Positions 1 to 9,650 of a stretch of 34,425 bases of DNA are shown piece after piece. Source of the stretch: Thauera phenylacetica B4P (GTDB taxonomy: Bacteria; Pseudomonadota; Gammaproteobacteria; Burkholderiales; Rhodocyclaceae). A program made the position numbers and the translations under genes. How positions within the stretch are numbered: the first letter of the stretch is position 1; each line of letters starts with the position of its first letter. The stretch is taken from positions 1 through 34,425 of the forward strand of contig NZ_AMXF01000023.1 in NCBI RefSeq assembly GCF_000310225.1, written 5' to 3'. Below the pieces are notes generated by a model. The model saw only the letters and a list, made by a program, of their open reading frames with translations, was not told the origin of the DNA and made no database searches.

Positions 1-1515
1 ACTGCGGCGCCAGCCGCCGCGCCGGCGCCGATCGCTGCTGCCGCCGCAGCCCCGACCGCCGCAGCCCACGCCGGCAGCGCCGACGCCGAATACGACATGG
101 TCGTGCTCGGCGCCGGCCCGGGCGGCTACTCCGCGGCCTTCCGCGCTGCCGACCTGGGTCTCAAGACCGCGATCATCGAGCGCTACGCCACCCTCGGTGG
201 CGTGTGCCTGAACGTCGGCTGCATCCCTTCGAAGGCGCTGCTGCACGTCGCGGCGGTGATCGAGGAAGCCGAGCATGTGCATACCGCCGGCATCCAGTTC
301 GCCAAGCCTACGGTCGACCTCGACGCGCTCAGGAAGCACAAGGACGGCGTGATCGGCAAGCTCACCGGCGGCCTCTCCGGCATGGCCAAGGCGCGCAAGG
401 TCGACGTGATCCGCGGCTACGGCCACTTCCTCGACCCGCACCACATCGAAGTCGAGGAAACCACCGGCAGCAGCCAGGACAAGACCGGCGCCAAGAAGGT
501 GGTGAAGTTCAAGAACTGCATCATCGCGGCCGGTTCGGCTGCGGTGCACCTGCCCTTCATCCCCAGGGATCCGCGCATCGTCGATTCGACCGGCGCGCTG
601 GAGCTGCGCCAGGTACCGGGCAAGATGCTGGTGATCGGTGGCGGCATCATCGGCCTGGAGATGGCCACCGTGTATTCGACGCTCGGTGCGCGCATCGACG
701 TGGTCGAGATGCTCGATGGCCTGATGCAGGGTCCGGACCGCGACGCGGTGAAGGTGTGGGAGAAGCAGAACGCCCACCGCTTCGACAACATCATGCTGAA
801 GACCAAGACCGTCGCCGTCGAGGCGAAGGAAGACGGCCTGTGGGTCAAGTTCGAGGGTGAAAAGGCCCCTGCCGAGCCGGTGCGCTACGACATGATCCTG
901 CAGTCGGCGGGCCGTTCGCCCAACGGCAAGAAGATCGGCGCCGAGAAGGCGGGCGTGATCGTCGGCGAGCGCGGCTTCATCCCGGTGGATGCGCAGATGC
1001 GCACCAACGTGCCGCACATCTTTGCGATCGGCGACATCGTCGGCCAGCCCATGCTCGCCCACAAGGCGGTGCATGAGGGTCACGTCGCAGCCGAGGTCGC
1101 CGCCGGACACAAAGCAGCGTTCGACGCCACCGTGATCCCGGGCGTGGCCTACACGCATCCGGAAGTGGCCTGGGTCGGCTACACCGAGGCGCAGGCCAAG
1201 GCCGAAGGCAAGAAGGTCGAGACCGCCAAGTTCCCGTGGGCGGCGTCCGGCCGCGCCATCGCCAACGGCGCCGACTACGGCTTCACCAAGCTGATCTTCG
1301 ACGCCGAAACGCACCGCGTGATCGGCGGCACCATCGTCGGTCCGTCGGCCGGCGACATGATCGGCGAGGTGTGTCTGGCCATCGAGATGGGCGCGGACGC
1401 GGTCGACATCGGCAAGACCATCCACCCGCACCCGACCCTGGGCGAGACCGTGGGCATGGCCGCCGAAGTCGCCCACGGCAGTTGCACCGACCTGCCGCCG
1501 ATGCGCAAGAAGTAA
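1..1515 (+). CDS. lpdA: Dihydrolipoamide dehydrogenase (E3), 5' end outside the window
   Basis: This FAD enzyme reoxidises the dihydrolipoyl groups of pyruvate dehydrogenase (or a related 2-oxoacid complex) and passes electrons to NAD+. The frame is open from base 1, and the first 30 or so codons read as an Ala/Pro-rich linker. Such linkers join an N-terminal lipoyl domain to E3 in many betaproteobacteria, so the true start lies upstream and the ATG at 97 is internal. Visible motifs are the FAD-binding GAGPGG, the redox disulfide in GGVCLNVGCIPSK, an NAD-binding GGGIIGLEMA, the FAD-contacting FAIGDIVG, and the C-terminal HPHPTLGE with the catalytic His-Glu pair. The catalytic domain looks complete. 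aceE and aceF would be expected upstream, which is inference. The stop is followed by a C-rich tract and then phaA on the same strand. Confidence 0.95.
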   Translation, partial: TAAPAAAPAPIAAAAAAPTAAAHAGSADAEYDMVVLGAGPGGYSAAFRAADLGLKTAIIERYATLGGVCLNVGCIPSKALLHVAAVIEEAEHVHTAGIQFAKPTVDLDALRKHKDGVIGKLTGGLSGMAKARKVDVIRGYGHFLDPHHIEVEETTGSSQDKTGAKKVVKFKNCIIAAGSAAVHLPFIPRDPRIVDSTGALELRQVPGKMLVIGGGIIGLEMATVYSTLGARIDVVEMLDGLMQGPDRDAVKVWEKQNAHRFDNIMLKTKTVAVEAKEDGLWVKFEGEKAPAEPVRYDMILQSAGRSPNGKKIGAEKAGVIVGERGFIPVDAQMRTNVPHIFAIGDIVGQPMLAHKAVHEGHVAAEVAAGHKAAFDATVIPGVAYTHPEVAWVGYTEAQAKAEGKKVETAKFPWAASGRAIANGADYGFTKLIFDAETHRVIGGTIVGPSAGDMIGEVCLAIEMGADAVDIGKTIHPHPTLGETVGMAAEVAHGSCTDLPPMRKK

Positions 1516-1522
1516 GGCTCCG

Positions 1523-1545
1523 CCCCCCAACCCCAACCCCAACCC
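1523..1545 (-). repeat. G-quadruplex-type tract between lpdA and phaA
   Basis: Just after the lpdA stop, the + strand has four C-runs (6, 4, 4 and 3) separated by AA. On the - strand this reads as four G-runs with TT loops, a canonical intramolecular G-quadruplex pattern resembling TTGGGG telomere units. In lpdA transcription the G-rich strand is the template. Any role, such as pausing, is inference. Confidence 0.55.
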
Positions 1546-1626
1546 TCCGATACCAGACCGGCATCTGCCACTCATAACAAGAGGGGCGAAGGTCAGATTG
1601 TCATTCAACGAGAAAGGAAACGGACC

Positions 1627-2802
<1,176 letters not shown>

Positions 2803-2837
2803 ATCCAATCCTGAACGACGCGACTGAGGAGACGAAC

Positions 2838-3584
2838 ATGAGCAATGCACGTGTGGTGCTGGTTACGGGTGGCATGGGTGGCCTGGGTGAGGTCATCTCC
2901 ACCAAGATGTCCGCGGCAGGTTACCGGGTGGCCGTTACGTATTCGCCCGGAAATACGAAACATGCGGAGTGGGTCGCCGACATGAAGGCAAGGGGGCACG
3001 ACATTCTCGCTGTGCCTTGCGACGTCGCCGATCTCGAATCATGTACCAAGGCCGTGGCCGAGGTGCGGGAGAAGGTCGGCGAGGTCGATGTGCTGGTTAA
3101 CAACGCGGGTATCACGCGCGACATGACCTTCAAGAAGATGGACAAGGTCAACTGGGACGCGGTGCTGCGTACCAACCTCGACAGCCTGTTCAACATGAGC
3201 AAGCAGGTGGTCGACGGCATGACCGAGCGCGGCTGGGGCCGCGTCATCAACGTGTCCTCGGTCAATGGCAGCAAGGGTGCGTTTGGGCAGACCAACTACT
3301 CGGCAGCCAAGTCCGGCGTGCATGGTTTCACCAAGGCGCTGGCGCTCGAGGTGGCGAAGAAGAACGTCACGGTCAACACCATCTCCCCCGGCTATATCGG
3401 CACGAAGATGGTCATGGCCATCCCGAAGGAAGTGCTGGACAGCAAGATCCTGCCGCAGATTCCGCTGGGGCGCCTCGGCAAACCGGAGGAGGTGGCCGGC
3501 CTGATCATCTACCTGGCATCAGAGGAGGCCGCCTTCGTCACCGGCGCCAACATCGCCATCAACGGCGGACAGCACATGCAGTGA
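2838..3584 (+). CDS. phaB: NADPH-dependent acetoacetyl-CoA reductase
   Basis: A short-chain dehydrogenase/reductase of 248 aa that reduces acetoacetyl-CoA to (R)-3-hydroxybutyryl-CoA, the monomer donor for PHB. The N-terminal Rossmann motif is TGGMGGLG. NNAG sits at 88-91, followed by the PhaB-typical GITRD. Catalytic Ser is at 140-141, with Tyr154 and Lys158 in YSAAK. The C-terminal TGANIAINGGQHMQ is typical of PhaB and FabG-like enzymes. The ATG at 2838 is chosen because GAGGAG lies just upstream and the protein begins directly at the Rossmann strand. The open frame extends far upstream, but that part is a shadow of phaA. FabG is the main alternative; the phaA neighbour and the GITRD and HMQ features favour PhaB. 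Confidence 0.92.
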   Translation: MSNARVVLVTGGMGGLGEVISTKMSAAGYRVAVTYSPGNTKHAEWVADMKARGHDILAVPCDVADLESCTKAVAEVREKVGEVDVLVNNAGITRDMTFKKMDKVNWDAVLRTNLDSLFNMSKQVVDGMTERGWGRVINVSSVNGSKGAFGQTNYSAAKSGVHGFTKALALEVAKKNVTVNTISPGYIGTKMVMAIPKEVLDSKILPQIPLGRLGKPEEVAGLIIYLASEEAAFVTGANIAINGGQHMQ

Positions 3585-3724
3585 GGTATGTGGGCCCGGG
3601 CTTCGCCAGCACACGCGCCACGTCTCCGAGTGCGATTGGCCATGGCGTCTGTCGGAGCTCATTCGGCTTGCTCGGCTTGAACGCACGCACTGCTTCGCCA
3701 AAAAAACAGAACAGGGAGAACCCG

Positions 3725-3892
3725 ATGCAAACATCCATGGCTCATGGAACCACGCTTTGTGGAACCCGCGTGGCGCCCAAGTTCGCGAGAGCGCCGATAC
3801 CGACAGCTCGAAGCCGCGGGCTGCGCAGCGAGGCTTGCCGCTCGGCGCAGCCGCGCCTGCAAGGTCAATCGATTGAGGAGTCGAAGCCATGA
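3725..3892 (+). other. Possible 55-codon leader ORF before pntA
   Basis: An ATG at 3725 is preceded by a plausible ribosome site (CAGGGAG), and the frame runs to a TGA that overlaps the pntA start as ATGA. The predicted peptide is Arg/Ala/Ser-rich with no domain I recognise. A neighbouring frame is also open here, so this could be chance in GC-rich DNA. The ATGA coupling is the main argument for a real leader. The rest of the 304-base phaB-pntA gap (3585-3724) shows nothing I can name apart from a run of seven A at about 3701-3707. Confidence 0.25.
3815..3855 (+). promoter_or_regulatory. Stem-loop upstream of pntA
   Basis: An inverted repeat pairs CGCGGGCTGCGC (3815-3826) with GCGCAGCCGCG (3845-3855), with one bulged base and an 18-base loop. 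It lies inside the possible leader ORF and about 30 bases before the pntA start. There is no U-tract, so it is not a standard terminator. An effect on pntA translation is possible but unproven. Confidence 0.35.
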
Positions 3893-5478
3893 GTTTGTTG
3901 ATCGGAATTCCAAAGGAAACCTTCGCTGGTGAAAAACGCGTGGCGTCCGTTCCCGAGGTCGTGGTGAAGCTCGTCAAGCTGGGTTTTGCCGTCGCGGTCG
4001 AAAGCAGCGCCGGAGAAGCGGCGAACTTTGCCGACGAGGACTACCGAGCCGCGGGCGCCGAGGTATTACCTGGCGCCGCCGACGTCTGGGCACGGGCCGA
4101 CATCGTCTTCAAGGTGCGCCCGCCCACGCTGGACGAGGTCGGCATGCTGCGCGAAGGCGCGACGCTGATCGGCTTCGTCTGGCCGGCGCAGCACCCCGAG
4201 CTGATGGAAGCCTTGCAGGCACGCAAGGCCACCGTGCTCGCGATCGACTGCCTGCCACGGCAGCTGAGCCGCGCGCAGAAGATGGACGCGCTGTCGTCCA
4301 TGGCCGGCATCAGCGGCTACCGCGCGGTGATCGAGGCGGCGAACGCCTTCGGCCGCTTCTTCAATGGCCAGATCACCGCCGCGGGCAAGATCCCGCCGGC
4401 CAGGGTCTTCATCGCCGGGGCTGGCGTCGCCGGCCTGGCGGCCATCGGCACGGCCGCCAACCTGGGCGCGGTCGTGCGCGCCAACGACACCCGCGCCGAG
4501 GTCGCCGACCAGGTGGTGTCGCTCGGTGGCGAGTTCGTCAAGGTCGATTACGACGAGGAAGGCTCGGGCGGCGGCGGCTACGCGAAGGTGATGAGCGAGG
4601 GCTTCCAGGCGGCGCAGCGCGCGATGTACGCGCGCGAAGCCAAGGACGCCGACATCGTGATCACCACCGCCCTGATTCCGGGCAAACCCGCACCCAAGCT
4701 GATCACCGCCGAGATGGTGCAGAGCATGAAGCCGGGCAGCGTGATCGTCGACCTCGCCGCCGAGCAGGGCGGCAACTGCGAGCTCACGGTCCCGGGCGAG
4801 GCGGTGGTGCGCCATGGGGTCACGATCATCGGCTACACCGACCTGGTGAGCCGGCTGGCCAGGCAATCGTCCACCCTGTACTCGAACAACCTCCTCCGCC
4901 TCACCGAAGAGCTGTGCAAGGCCAAGGACGGCAACATCGTCGTCAACTTCGAGGACGACGCCATCCGCGGCCTCACCGTGGTCAAGGAAGGCGAGCTCAC
5001 CTGGCCCGCTCCGCCGCCCAAGCTGCCGGCCGCATCGACCAAGTCGAAGGCTTCGAACGCACCGCTCACCGCGCCCAAGGGCCATGGCCACGGCGCCGGC
5101 GAGCCGATGTCGGTGAAGTCGCTGGCGATCGTGTTCGGCGTCGGCGCGCTGCTGTTCCTGCTCGTCGGCCTGTACGCCCCGGCCAGCTTCCTGACCCACT
5201 TCACCGTGTTCGTGCTGGCCTGCTTCGTGGGCTACATGGTGGTGTGGAACGTCACGCCCTCGCTGCACACGCCGCTGATGAGCGTCACCAACGCCATCTC
5301 GTCGATCATCGCGATCGGCGCGCTGGTGCAGATCGCTCCGCCGCTGGCCGATGGGGCCGGCGATCGCCCCGGGGGGCTGATCGGCGTGCTCGCCTTCGTG
5401 GCCATCACCCTAACGGCCGTCAACATGTTCGGCGGCTTCGCGGTCACGCGTCGCATGCTGGCGATGTTCCGCAAATAA
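3889..5478 (+). CDS. pntA: NAD(P) transhydrogenase alpha subunit (fused form)
   Basis: Subunit alpha of the proton-translocating transhydrogenase, which uses the proton-motive force to reduce NADP+ with NADH at the inner membrane. At 529 aa it is of E. coli PntA type: the NAD(H)-binding domain I (about 1-380) is fused to the alpha membrane part instead of being split into two genes. Visible features are the [15 protein letters not shown] segment at about 132-146, the dinucleotide motif GAGVAG at 177-182, and [16 protein letters not shown] Pro/Ala/Ser/Lys-rich linker covers about 383-402, and about four hydrophobic membrane segments follow to the C-terminus. GAGGAG about 10 bases upstream supports the ATG at 3889. 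pntB follows after 10 bases, so the two form an operon. Confidence 0.95.
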   Translation: MSLLIGIPKETFAGEKRVASVPEVVVKLVKLGFAVAVESSAGEAANFADEDYRAAGAEVLPGAADVWARADIVFKVRPPTLDEVGMLREGATLIGFVWPAQHPELMEALQARKATVLAIDCLPRQLSRAQKMDALSSMAGISGYRAVIEAANAFGRFFNGQITAAGKIPPARVFIAGAGVAGLAAIGTAANLGAVVRANDTRAEVADQVVSLGGEFVKVDYDEEGSGGGGYAKVMSEGFQAAQRAMYAREAKDADIVITTALIPGKPAPKLITAEMVQSMKPGSVIVDLAAEQGGNCELTVPGEAVVRHGVTIIGYTDLVSRLARQSSTLYSNNLLRLTEELCKAKDGNIVVNFEDDAIRGLTVVKEGELTWPAPPPKLPAASTKSKASNAPLTAPKGHGHGAGEPMSVKSLAIVFGVGALLFLLVGLYAPASFLTHFTVFVLACFVGYMVVWNVTPSLHTPLMSVTNAISSIIAIGALVQIAPPLADGAGDRPGGLIGVLAFVAITLTAVNMFGGFAVTRRMLAMFRK

Positions 5479-5488
5479 GGAGAAGACA

Positions 5489-6904
5489 ATGACCTCCAGT
5501 CTGGCCACTGTCTCGTACATCGGCGCCACCATCCTCTTCATCCTCAGCCTGGGCGGGCTCGCCCACCCCGAGACCGCACGCCGCGGCAACCTGTTCGGCA
5601 TCGCGGGCATGAGCATCGCGGTGCTGGCCACCGTGTTCGGCCCGCAGGTCGGCATGGGCGGCATTCCATGGATCGTCATCGCCCTCGTCATCGGCGCCGC
5701 GGTCGGCCTCTACGCCGCGAAGAAGGTGCAGATGACGCAGATGCCCGAGCTCGTCGCGCTGATGCACAGCCTGGTGGGCCTGGCCGCCTGCCTGGTGGGC
5801 TTCGCGAGCTACGTGGACACCTCCGTGGTCTTCCCCACCGCCGCCGAGAAGACCATCCACGAGGTGGAGATCTACATCGGCATCCTGATCGGCGCCGTCA
5901 CCTTCTCCGGATCGCTGGTCGCCTTCGCCAAGCTGTCCGGGAAGCTCGGTGGCAAGCCCTTGCTGCTGCCCGCGCGTCACTGGCTCAACCTCGCGGGCCT
6001 CGTCCTGGTGATCCTGCTCGGGCGCTGGTTCCTCAACACACACTCGATCTGGGCCGGCATGGCCTTGCTGCTGGTGATGACCGTGATCGCGCTGGCCTTC
6101 GGCGTGCACATGGTGATGGCGATCGGCGGCGCCGACATGCCGGTGGTGGTGTCGATGCTCAACAGCTACTCCGGCTGGGCCGCTGCGGCCACCGGCTTCA
6201 TGCTCGGCAACGACCTGCTGATCGTCGTCGGCGCGCTGGTCGGCTCCTCGGGCGCGATCCTGTCCTACATCATGTGCCGCGCGATGAACCGCAACTTCAT
6301 CAGTGTGATTGCCGGCGGCTTCGGCTCCGGCGGCGGCGCCTCCGTAACGGCGGCAGACGGCTCCGAGCCGGCCGGCGAGGTCACGTCGATCAGCGCGGTG
6401 GATACCGCCGACCTGCTGCGCGATGCCAAGAACGTCGTGATCGTGCCGGGCTACGGCATGGCGGTCGCGCAGGCCCAGCACGTGGTCTGCGAGATCGTCA
6501 ACGTGCTGCGCGGACAGGGTGTCGCCGTGCGCTTCGCCATCCACCCGGTCGCCGGTCGCATGCCCGGCCACATGAACGTACTGCTCGCCGAAGCCAAGGT
6601 CCCCTACGACATCGTGCTCGAGATGGACGAGATCAACGAGGACTTCCCGGACACCGACGTCGCCATCGTCATCGGCGCCAACGACATCGTGAACCCGGCC
6701 GCCCAGGAAGACCCGGGCAGCCCGATCGCCGGCATGCCGGTGCTGGAAGTATGGAAGGCGAGGACCTCGATCGTGATGAAGCGCAGCATGGCGTCGGGCT
6801 ACGCCGGGGTGGACAACCCGCTGTTCTACAAGGAGAACAACCGCATGCTGTTCGGCGACGCCAGGAAGATGCTCGACGAGGTGCTGGGTGCGCTGAGCGC
6901 CTGA
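5489..6904 (+). CDS. pntB: NAD(P) transhydrogenase beta subunit
   Basis: Partner of PntA, 471 aa. The N-terminal two thirds is a chain of hydrophobic helices forming the proton channel, including His93 in LMHSLVGL, which matches the channel histidine known in this family. From about residue 300 comes the NADP(H)-binding domain III, with [12 protein letters not shown] at 319-330, then [29 protein letters not shown] and a conserved C-terminal [23 protein letters not shown] overlapping the pntA stop serves as the ribosome site. With phaB two genes upstream, a natural use for the NADPH is acetoacetyl-CoA reduction. That is inference from context; NADPH also serves general biosynthesis. Confidence 0.95.
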   Translation: MTSSLATVSYIGATILFILSLGGLAHPETARRGNLFGIAGMSIAVLATVFGPQVGMGGIPWIVIALVIGAAVGLYAAKKVQMTQMPELVALMHSLVGLAACLVGFASYVDTSVVFPTAAEKTIHEVEIYIGILIGAVTFSGSLVAFAKLSGKLGGKPLLLPARHWLNLAGLVLVILLGRWFLNTHSIWAGMALLLVMTVIALAFGVHMVMAIGGADMPVVVSMLNSYSGWAAAATGFMLGNDLLIVVGALVGSSGAILSYIMCRAMNRNFISVIAGGFGSGGGASVTAADGSEPAGEVTSISAVDTADLLRDAKNVVIVPGYGMAVAQAQHVVCEIVNVLRGQGVAVRFAIHPVAGRMPGHMNVLLAEAKVPYDIVLEMDEINEDFPDTDVAIVIGANDIVNPAAQEDPGSPIAGMPVLEVWKARTSIVMKRSMASGYAGVDNPLFYKENNRMLFGDARKMLDEVLGALSA

Positions 6905-7011
6905 TCGACAAGCCGTACCGACGCTGGAAGCGTCCGAATCGTCGCCCTGCGCACGCCGATCCGGACGACCGATTCACAACAACTCAAAGAGATTGCGAAG
7001 GGAGACAAATC

Positions 7012-8712
7012 ATGACGCTCGGCCTGCAAGCACTGTTGGCATTCATACCGATAGGCCTCTCCGGCCTCCTACTCATCGGACTCGGGTGGTCGGCCAAGCG
7101 TGCCATGCCCCTGGTCTACTTCGTGACCGCGGCGATCGCGTTGCTCGCCTGGGGCGTGAGCCTCAACCGTATCGCGGCGGCCACGCTCGAGGGGCTGATC
7201 ATCACGGTCCAGGTGCTATGGATCATCTTCGGCGCGCTGCTGCTGCTGAACACCCTGAAGCACTCGGGCGGCATCGCCAGCATCCGCAGCGGGTTCGCGC
7301 TCATCAGTCCTGATCGACGCGTGCAGGTCATCCTCATCGCGTGGTTGTTCGGATCGTTCATCGAGGGTGCGTCCGGCTTCGGGACACCGGCCGCCGTGGC
7401 CGGCCCGCTGATGGTGGCGGTCGGCTTTCCGGCGCTGTCGGCGGTGATGTTCGGGATGATCATCCAGTCGACGCCGGTCTCCTTCGGCGCCGTCGGTACG
7501 CCATTGATCGTCGGCGTGCAGGGCGGCCTTCAGCGCGAGGCGATGACCGCGGCACTGCAGGCGCAGGGGCAGGACTGGACGGCCTTCTTCAGTCTGATCG
7601 TCGAGCGCGTCTCCTTGGGCCATGCCATCTGCGGCACGCTGATCCCCGTGTTCTTGGTAATGTTCATGACGCGATTCTTCGGTCGCAACAAGTCGTGGGC
7701 CGAGGCCTTGCCGATCGTGCCGTTCGCGCTCTTCTCCGCATTCGCCTTCACCGTCCCGTATGCCCTGGCCGGCCGCTTTCTCGGGCCTGAGTTCCCGTCC
7801 TTGCTCGGCGGTCTGCTCGGCCTTACCGTGGTATCCCTCGCGGCGCGGGCCGGGTTCCTGGTGCCGAAGAAGAGTTGGGACTTCGCCGAGCCGAAGGAGT
7901 GGCCGGCCGAATGGATGGGCACCTTCGAAATGAAGATCGACCAGAACACGAGGAAAATCCCCATCTTCGTCGCCTGGCTGCCTTACCTGTTGCTTGCCCT
8001 GGTGCTGGTGCTCAGCCGCACGGTGGCACCCTTTAAGCAAGCGCTGCTGTCGGTGAGTTGGAGCGTACGCGACATCCTCGGCGAGCCGGGCATCAGCGGC
8101 AATTTCCAGCCCCTGTACCTCCCCGGCGGTGTACTGGTCGCCGTGTGCTTGGTGACGATCATTTTGCACAAGATGTACCTCCCTTCCTTCGGGAGGGCGG
8201 TCAAGGAATCCTCCACCACGCTGCTGAGCGCCGGCTTCGTACTGGTGTTCACCGTGCCGATGGTCCGCATCATGATCCAGTCCGGCGTGAACGCGAACGA
8301 GTTCGCGAGCATGCCGATCTCGATGGCACTCTGGGTGGCATCAGCGGTCGGGGACATCTACCCGATATTCGCCCCGACGGTCGGCGCTCTCGGGGCCTTT
8401 CTTGCCGGTTCGAACACTGTGTCGAACCTGATGCTGAGCCAGTACCAGTACAGCGTTGCGCAGGCACTGGGCGTCAGCGGCGCAACAATGGTCGCAGCGC
8501 AGTCCATCGGAGCGGCGGCGGGCAACATGATCGCGATCCACAACGTGGTGGCCGCGTCGGCGACCGTGGGGGTCATGGGGCGCGAGGGGCAGATCCTGCG
8601 GCGCACCATCATCCCGACGATCTACTACGTGGCTCTTGCCGGAATACTGGCGATGCTGTCTATGCATGTATTGAACTTGGGCGACCCCTTGCTGGGCGTG
8701 AAATTGCCGTGA
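7012..8712 (+). CDS. lctP: L-lactate permease (LctP/LldP family)
   Basis: A 566-aa polytopic inner-membrane transporter importing lactate, probably with protons. It is built almost entirely of hydrophobic helices. Family signatures include FIEGASGFGTPAAVAGPLM, QSTPVSFGAVGTP, and near the C-terminus GAFLAGSNTVSNLM followed by AAQSIGAAAGNMIAIHNVVAA. The start at 7012 is chosen because GAAGGGAG lies directly upstream and the protein then begins at the first hydrophobic helix. The open frame extending upstream is a shadow of pntB. lutABC follows on the same strand after 143 bases, which identifies lactate as the likely substrate; glycolate is an alternative for this family. No lactate-responsive regulator (LldR/LutR) is in the window. 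Confidence 0.93.
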   Translation: MTLGLQALLAFIPIGLSGLLLIGLGWSAKRAMPLVYFVTAAIALLAWGVSLNRIAAATLEGLIITVQVLWIIFGALLLLNTLKHSGGIASIRSGFALISPDRRVQVILIAWLFGSFIEGASGFGTPAAVAGPLMVAVGFPALSAVMFGMIIQSTPVSFGAVGTPLIVGVQGGLQREAMTAALQAQGQDWTAFFSLIVERVSLGHAICGTLIPVFLVMFMTRFFGRNKSWAEALPIVPFALFSAFAFTVPYALAGRFLGPEFPSLLGGLLGLTVVSLAARAGFLVPKKSWDFAEPKEWPAEWMGTFEMKIDQNTRKIPIFVAWLPYLLLALVLVLSRTVAPFKQALLSVSWSVRDILGEPGISGNFQPLYLPGGVLVAVCLVTIILHKMYLPSFGRAVKESSTTLLSAGFVLVFTVPMVRIMIQSGVNANEFASMPISMALWVASAVGDIYPIFAPTVGALGAFLAGSNTVSNLMLSQYQYSVAQALGVSGATMVAAQSIGAAAGNMIAIHNVVAASATVGVMGREGQILRRTIIPTIYYVALAGILAMLSMHVLNLGDPLLGVKLP

Positions 8713-8855
8713 GTAACTGACCGTTGTAAGCACTATTACCCGAACTCGGCAATATTGACCGTAGCTGTGTGATCGCGCTTTGTCGGCAAGAGCCCAGCGC
8801 GGGCAGGGCGTCACGACTGCGCTGGGTTCTGATCGAATGTATGGAGCGTACGACT

Positions 8856-9647
8856 ATGACCACTACCCTCAAACAAATAGGTGCCTTCTCGTCGCCACCG
8901 CGTGTCGGCCTCTTCGTCACCTGCCTGGTCGATGCGATGCGCCCCAGCGTCGGCTTCGCCACGCTCAAGCTGCTGCGCGATGCCGGATGCCGTGTCGAGG
9001 TACCGGACGCGCAGACCTGCTGCGGCCAGCCGGCTTTCAACAGCGGCGACACCGCCGACGCGGCAGTGCTCGCCCGCCATTTCATCGAGACCTTCGAGGG
9101 CTACGACTACGTCGTCGCGCCTTCCGGCTCCTGCGTCGGCATGACGCGGGCGCACTACGCCGAGGCCCTGGCGGACGATCCCGCTTGGGCCGAACGCGCA
9201 CGCCGGCTCGGCGAACGCACATACGAACTCATGAGCTTCCTGGTGGACGTGATGCACTTTGCGCCCGCCGATGTGAAGCTCGACACCAGCTTCACCTACC
9301 ACGACAGTTGCTCGGGCCTGCGCGAGCTCGGTGTGCACGACCAGCCGCGCGCCCTGCTCGACAAGGTGTCCGGGCTCACGCTGAAGCCGCTGGAAGGCAA
9401 CGACGTGTGCTGCGGTTTCGGCGGCACCTTCTGCGTCAAGTATCCGGCGATCTCGAACGCGGTCGTCGGCGAGAAGGCCGACGCCATCGACCGCAGCGGC
9501 GCGAGCCTGCTGCTCGGTGGCGACCTCGGCTGCCTGATGAACATGGCCGGCAAGCTCAAGCGCAAGGGCTCGAGCGTGCGCAGCTTCCACGCCGCCGAGG
9601 TCCTGGCTGGCATGGCCGGCGGCCCAGCCATCGGCGAGGAGCGCTGA
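8856..9647 (+). CDS. lutA: L-lactate dehydrogenase complex subunit LutA/LldE
   Basis: One of three subunits of the iron-sulfur LutABC (LldEFG) complex, which oxidises L-lactate to pyruvate. The 263-aa protein carries two cysteine-rich modules of the kind found in heterodisulfide reductase subunit B and GlpC. Their CCG motifs are at 55-57 (TCCGQP) and 185-187 (VCCGFGG), with matching upstream cysteines in VTCLVD and HDSCSG. I chose the ATG at 8856 because GGAG lies 9 bases upstream. The in-frame ATG at 8841 has a poor ribosome site and would add only five residues. lutB starts three bases after the stop. In this family the cysteine modules bind Fe-S clusters and pass electrons onward. Confidence 0.93.
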   Translation: MTTTLKQIGAFSSPPRVGLFVTCLVDAMRPSVGFATLKLLRDAGCRVEVPDAQTCCGQPAFNSGDTADAAVLARHFIETFEGYDYVVAPSGSCVGMTRAHYAEALADDPAWAERARRLGERTYELMSFLVDVMHFAPADVKLDTSFTYHDSCSGLRELGVHDQPRALLDKVSGLTLKPLEGNDVCCGFGGTFCVKYPAISNAVVGEKADAIDRSGASLLLGGDLGCLMNMAGKLKRKGSSVRSFHAAEVLAGMAGGPAIGEER

Positions 9648-9650
9648 GCC

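Noticed and set aside
204-860. Long Arg/Pro/Gly-rich open frame overlapping lpdA
   Set aside because: It is a frame shadow of lpdA; the composition is typical of shifted GC-rich codons and the in-frame E3 motifs explain the region.
3281-3584. phaB as a fusion with an upstream protein, suggested by the 549-codon open frame from 1935
   Set aside because: The upstream part is an out-of-frame shadow of phaA; a ribosome site and the Rossmann start at 2838 define phaB.
4066-5268. 400-codon - strand open frame opposite pntA
   Set aside because: His/Gly/Ala/Asp-rich antisense shadow of pntA, which has clear family motifs; no ribosome site or domain.
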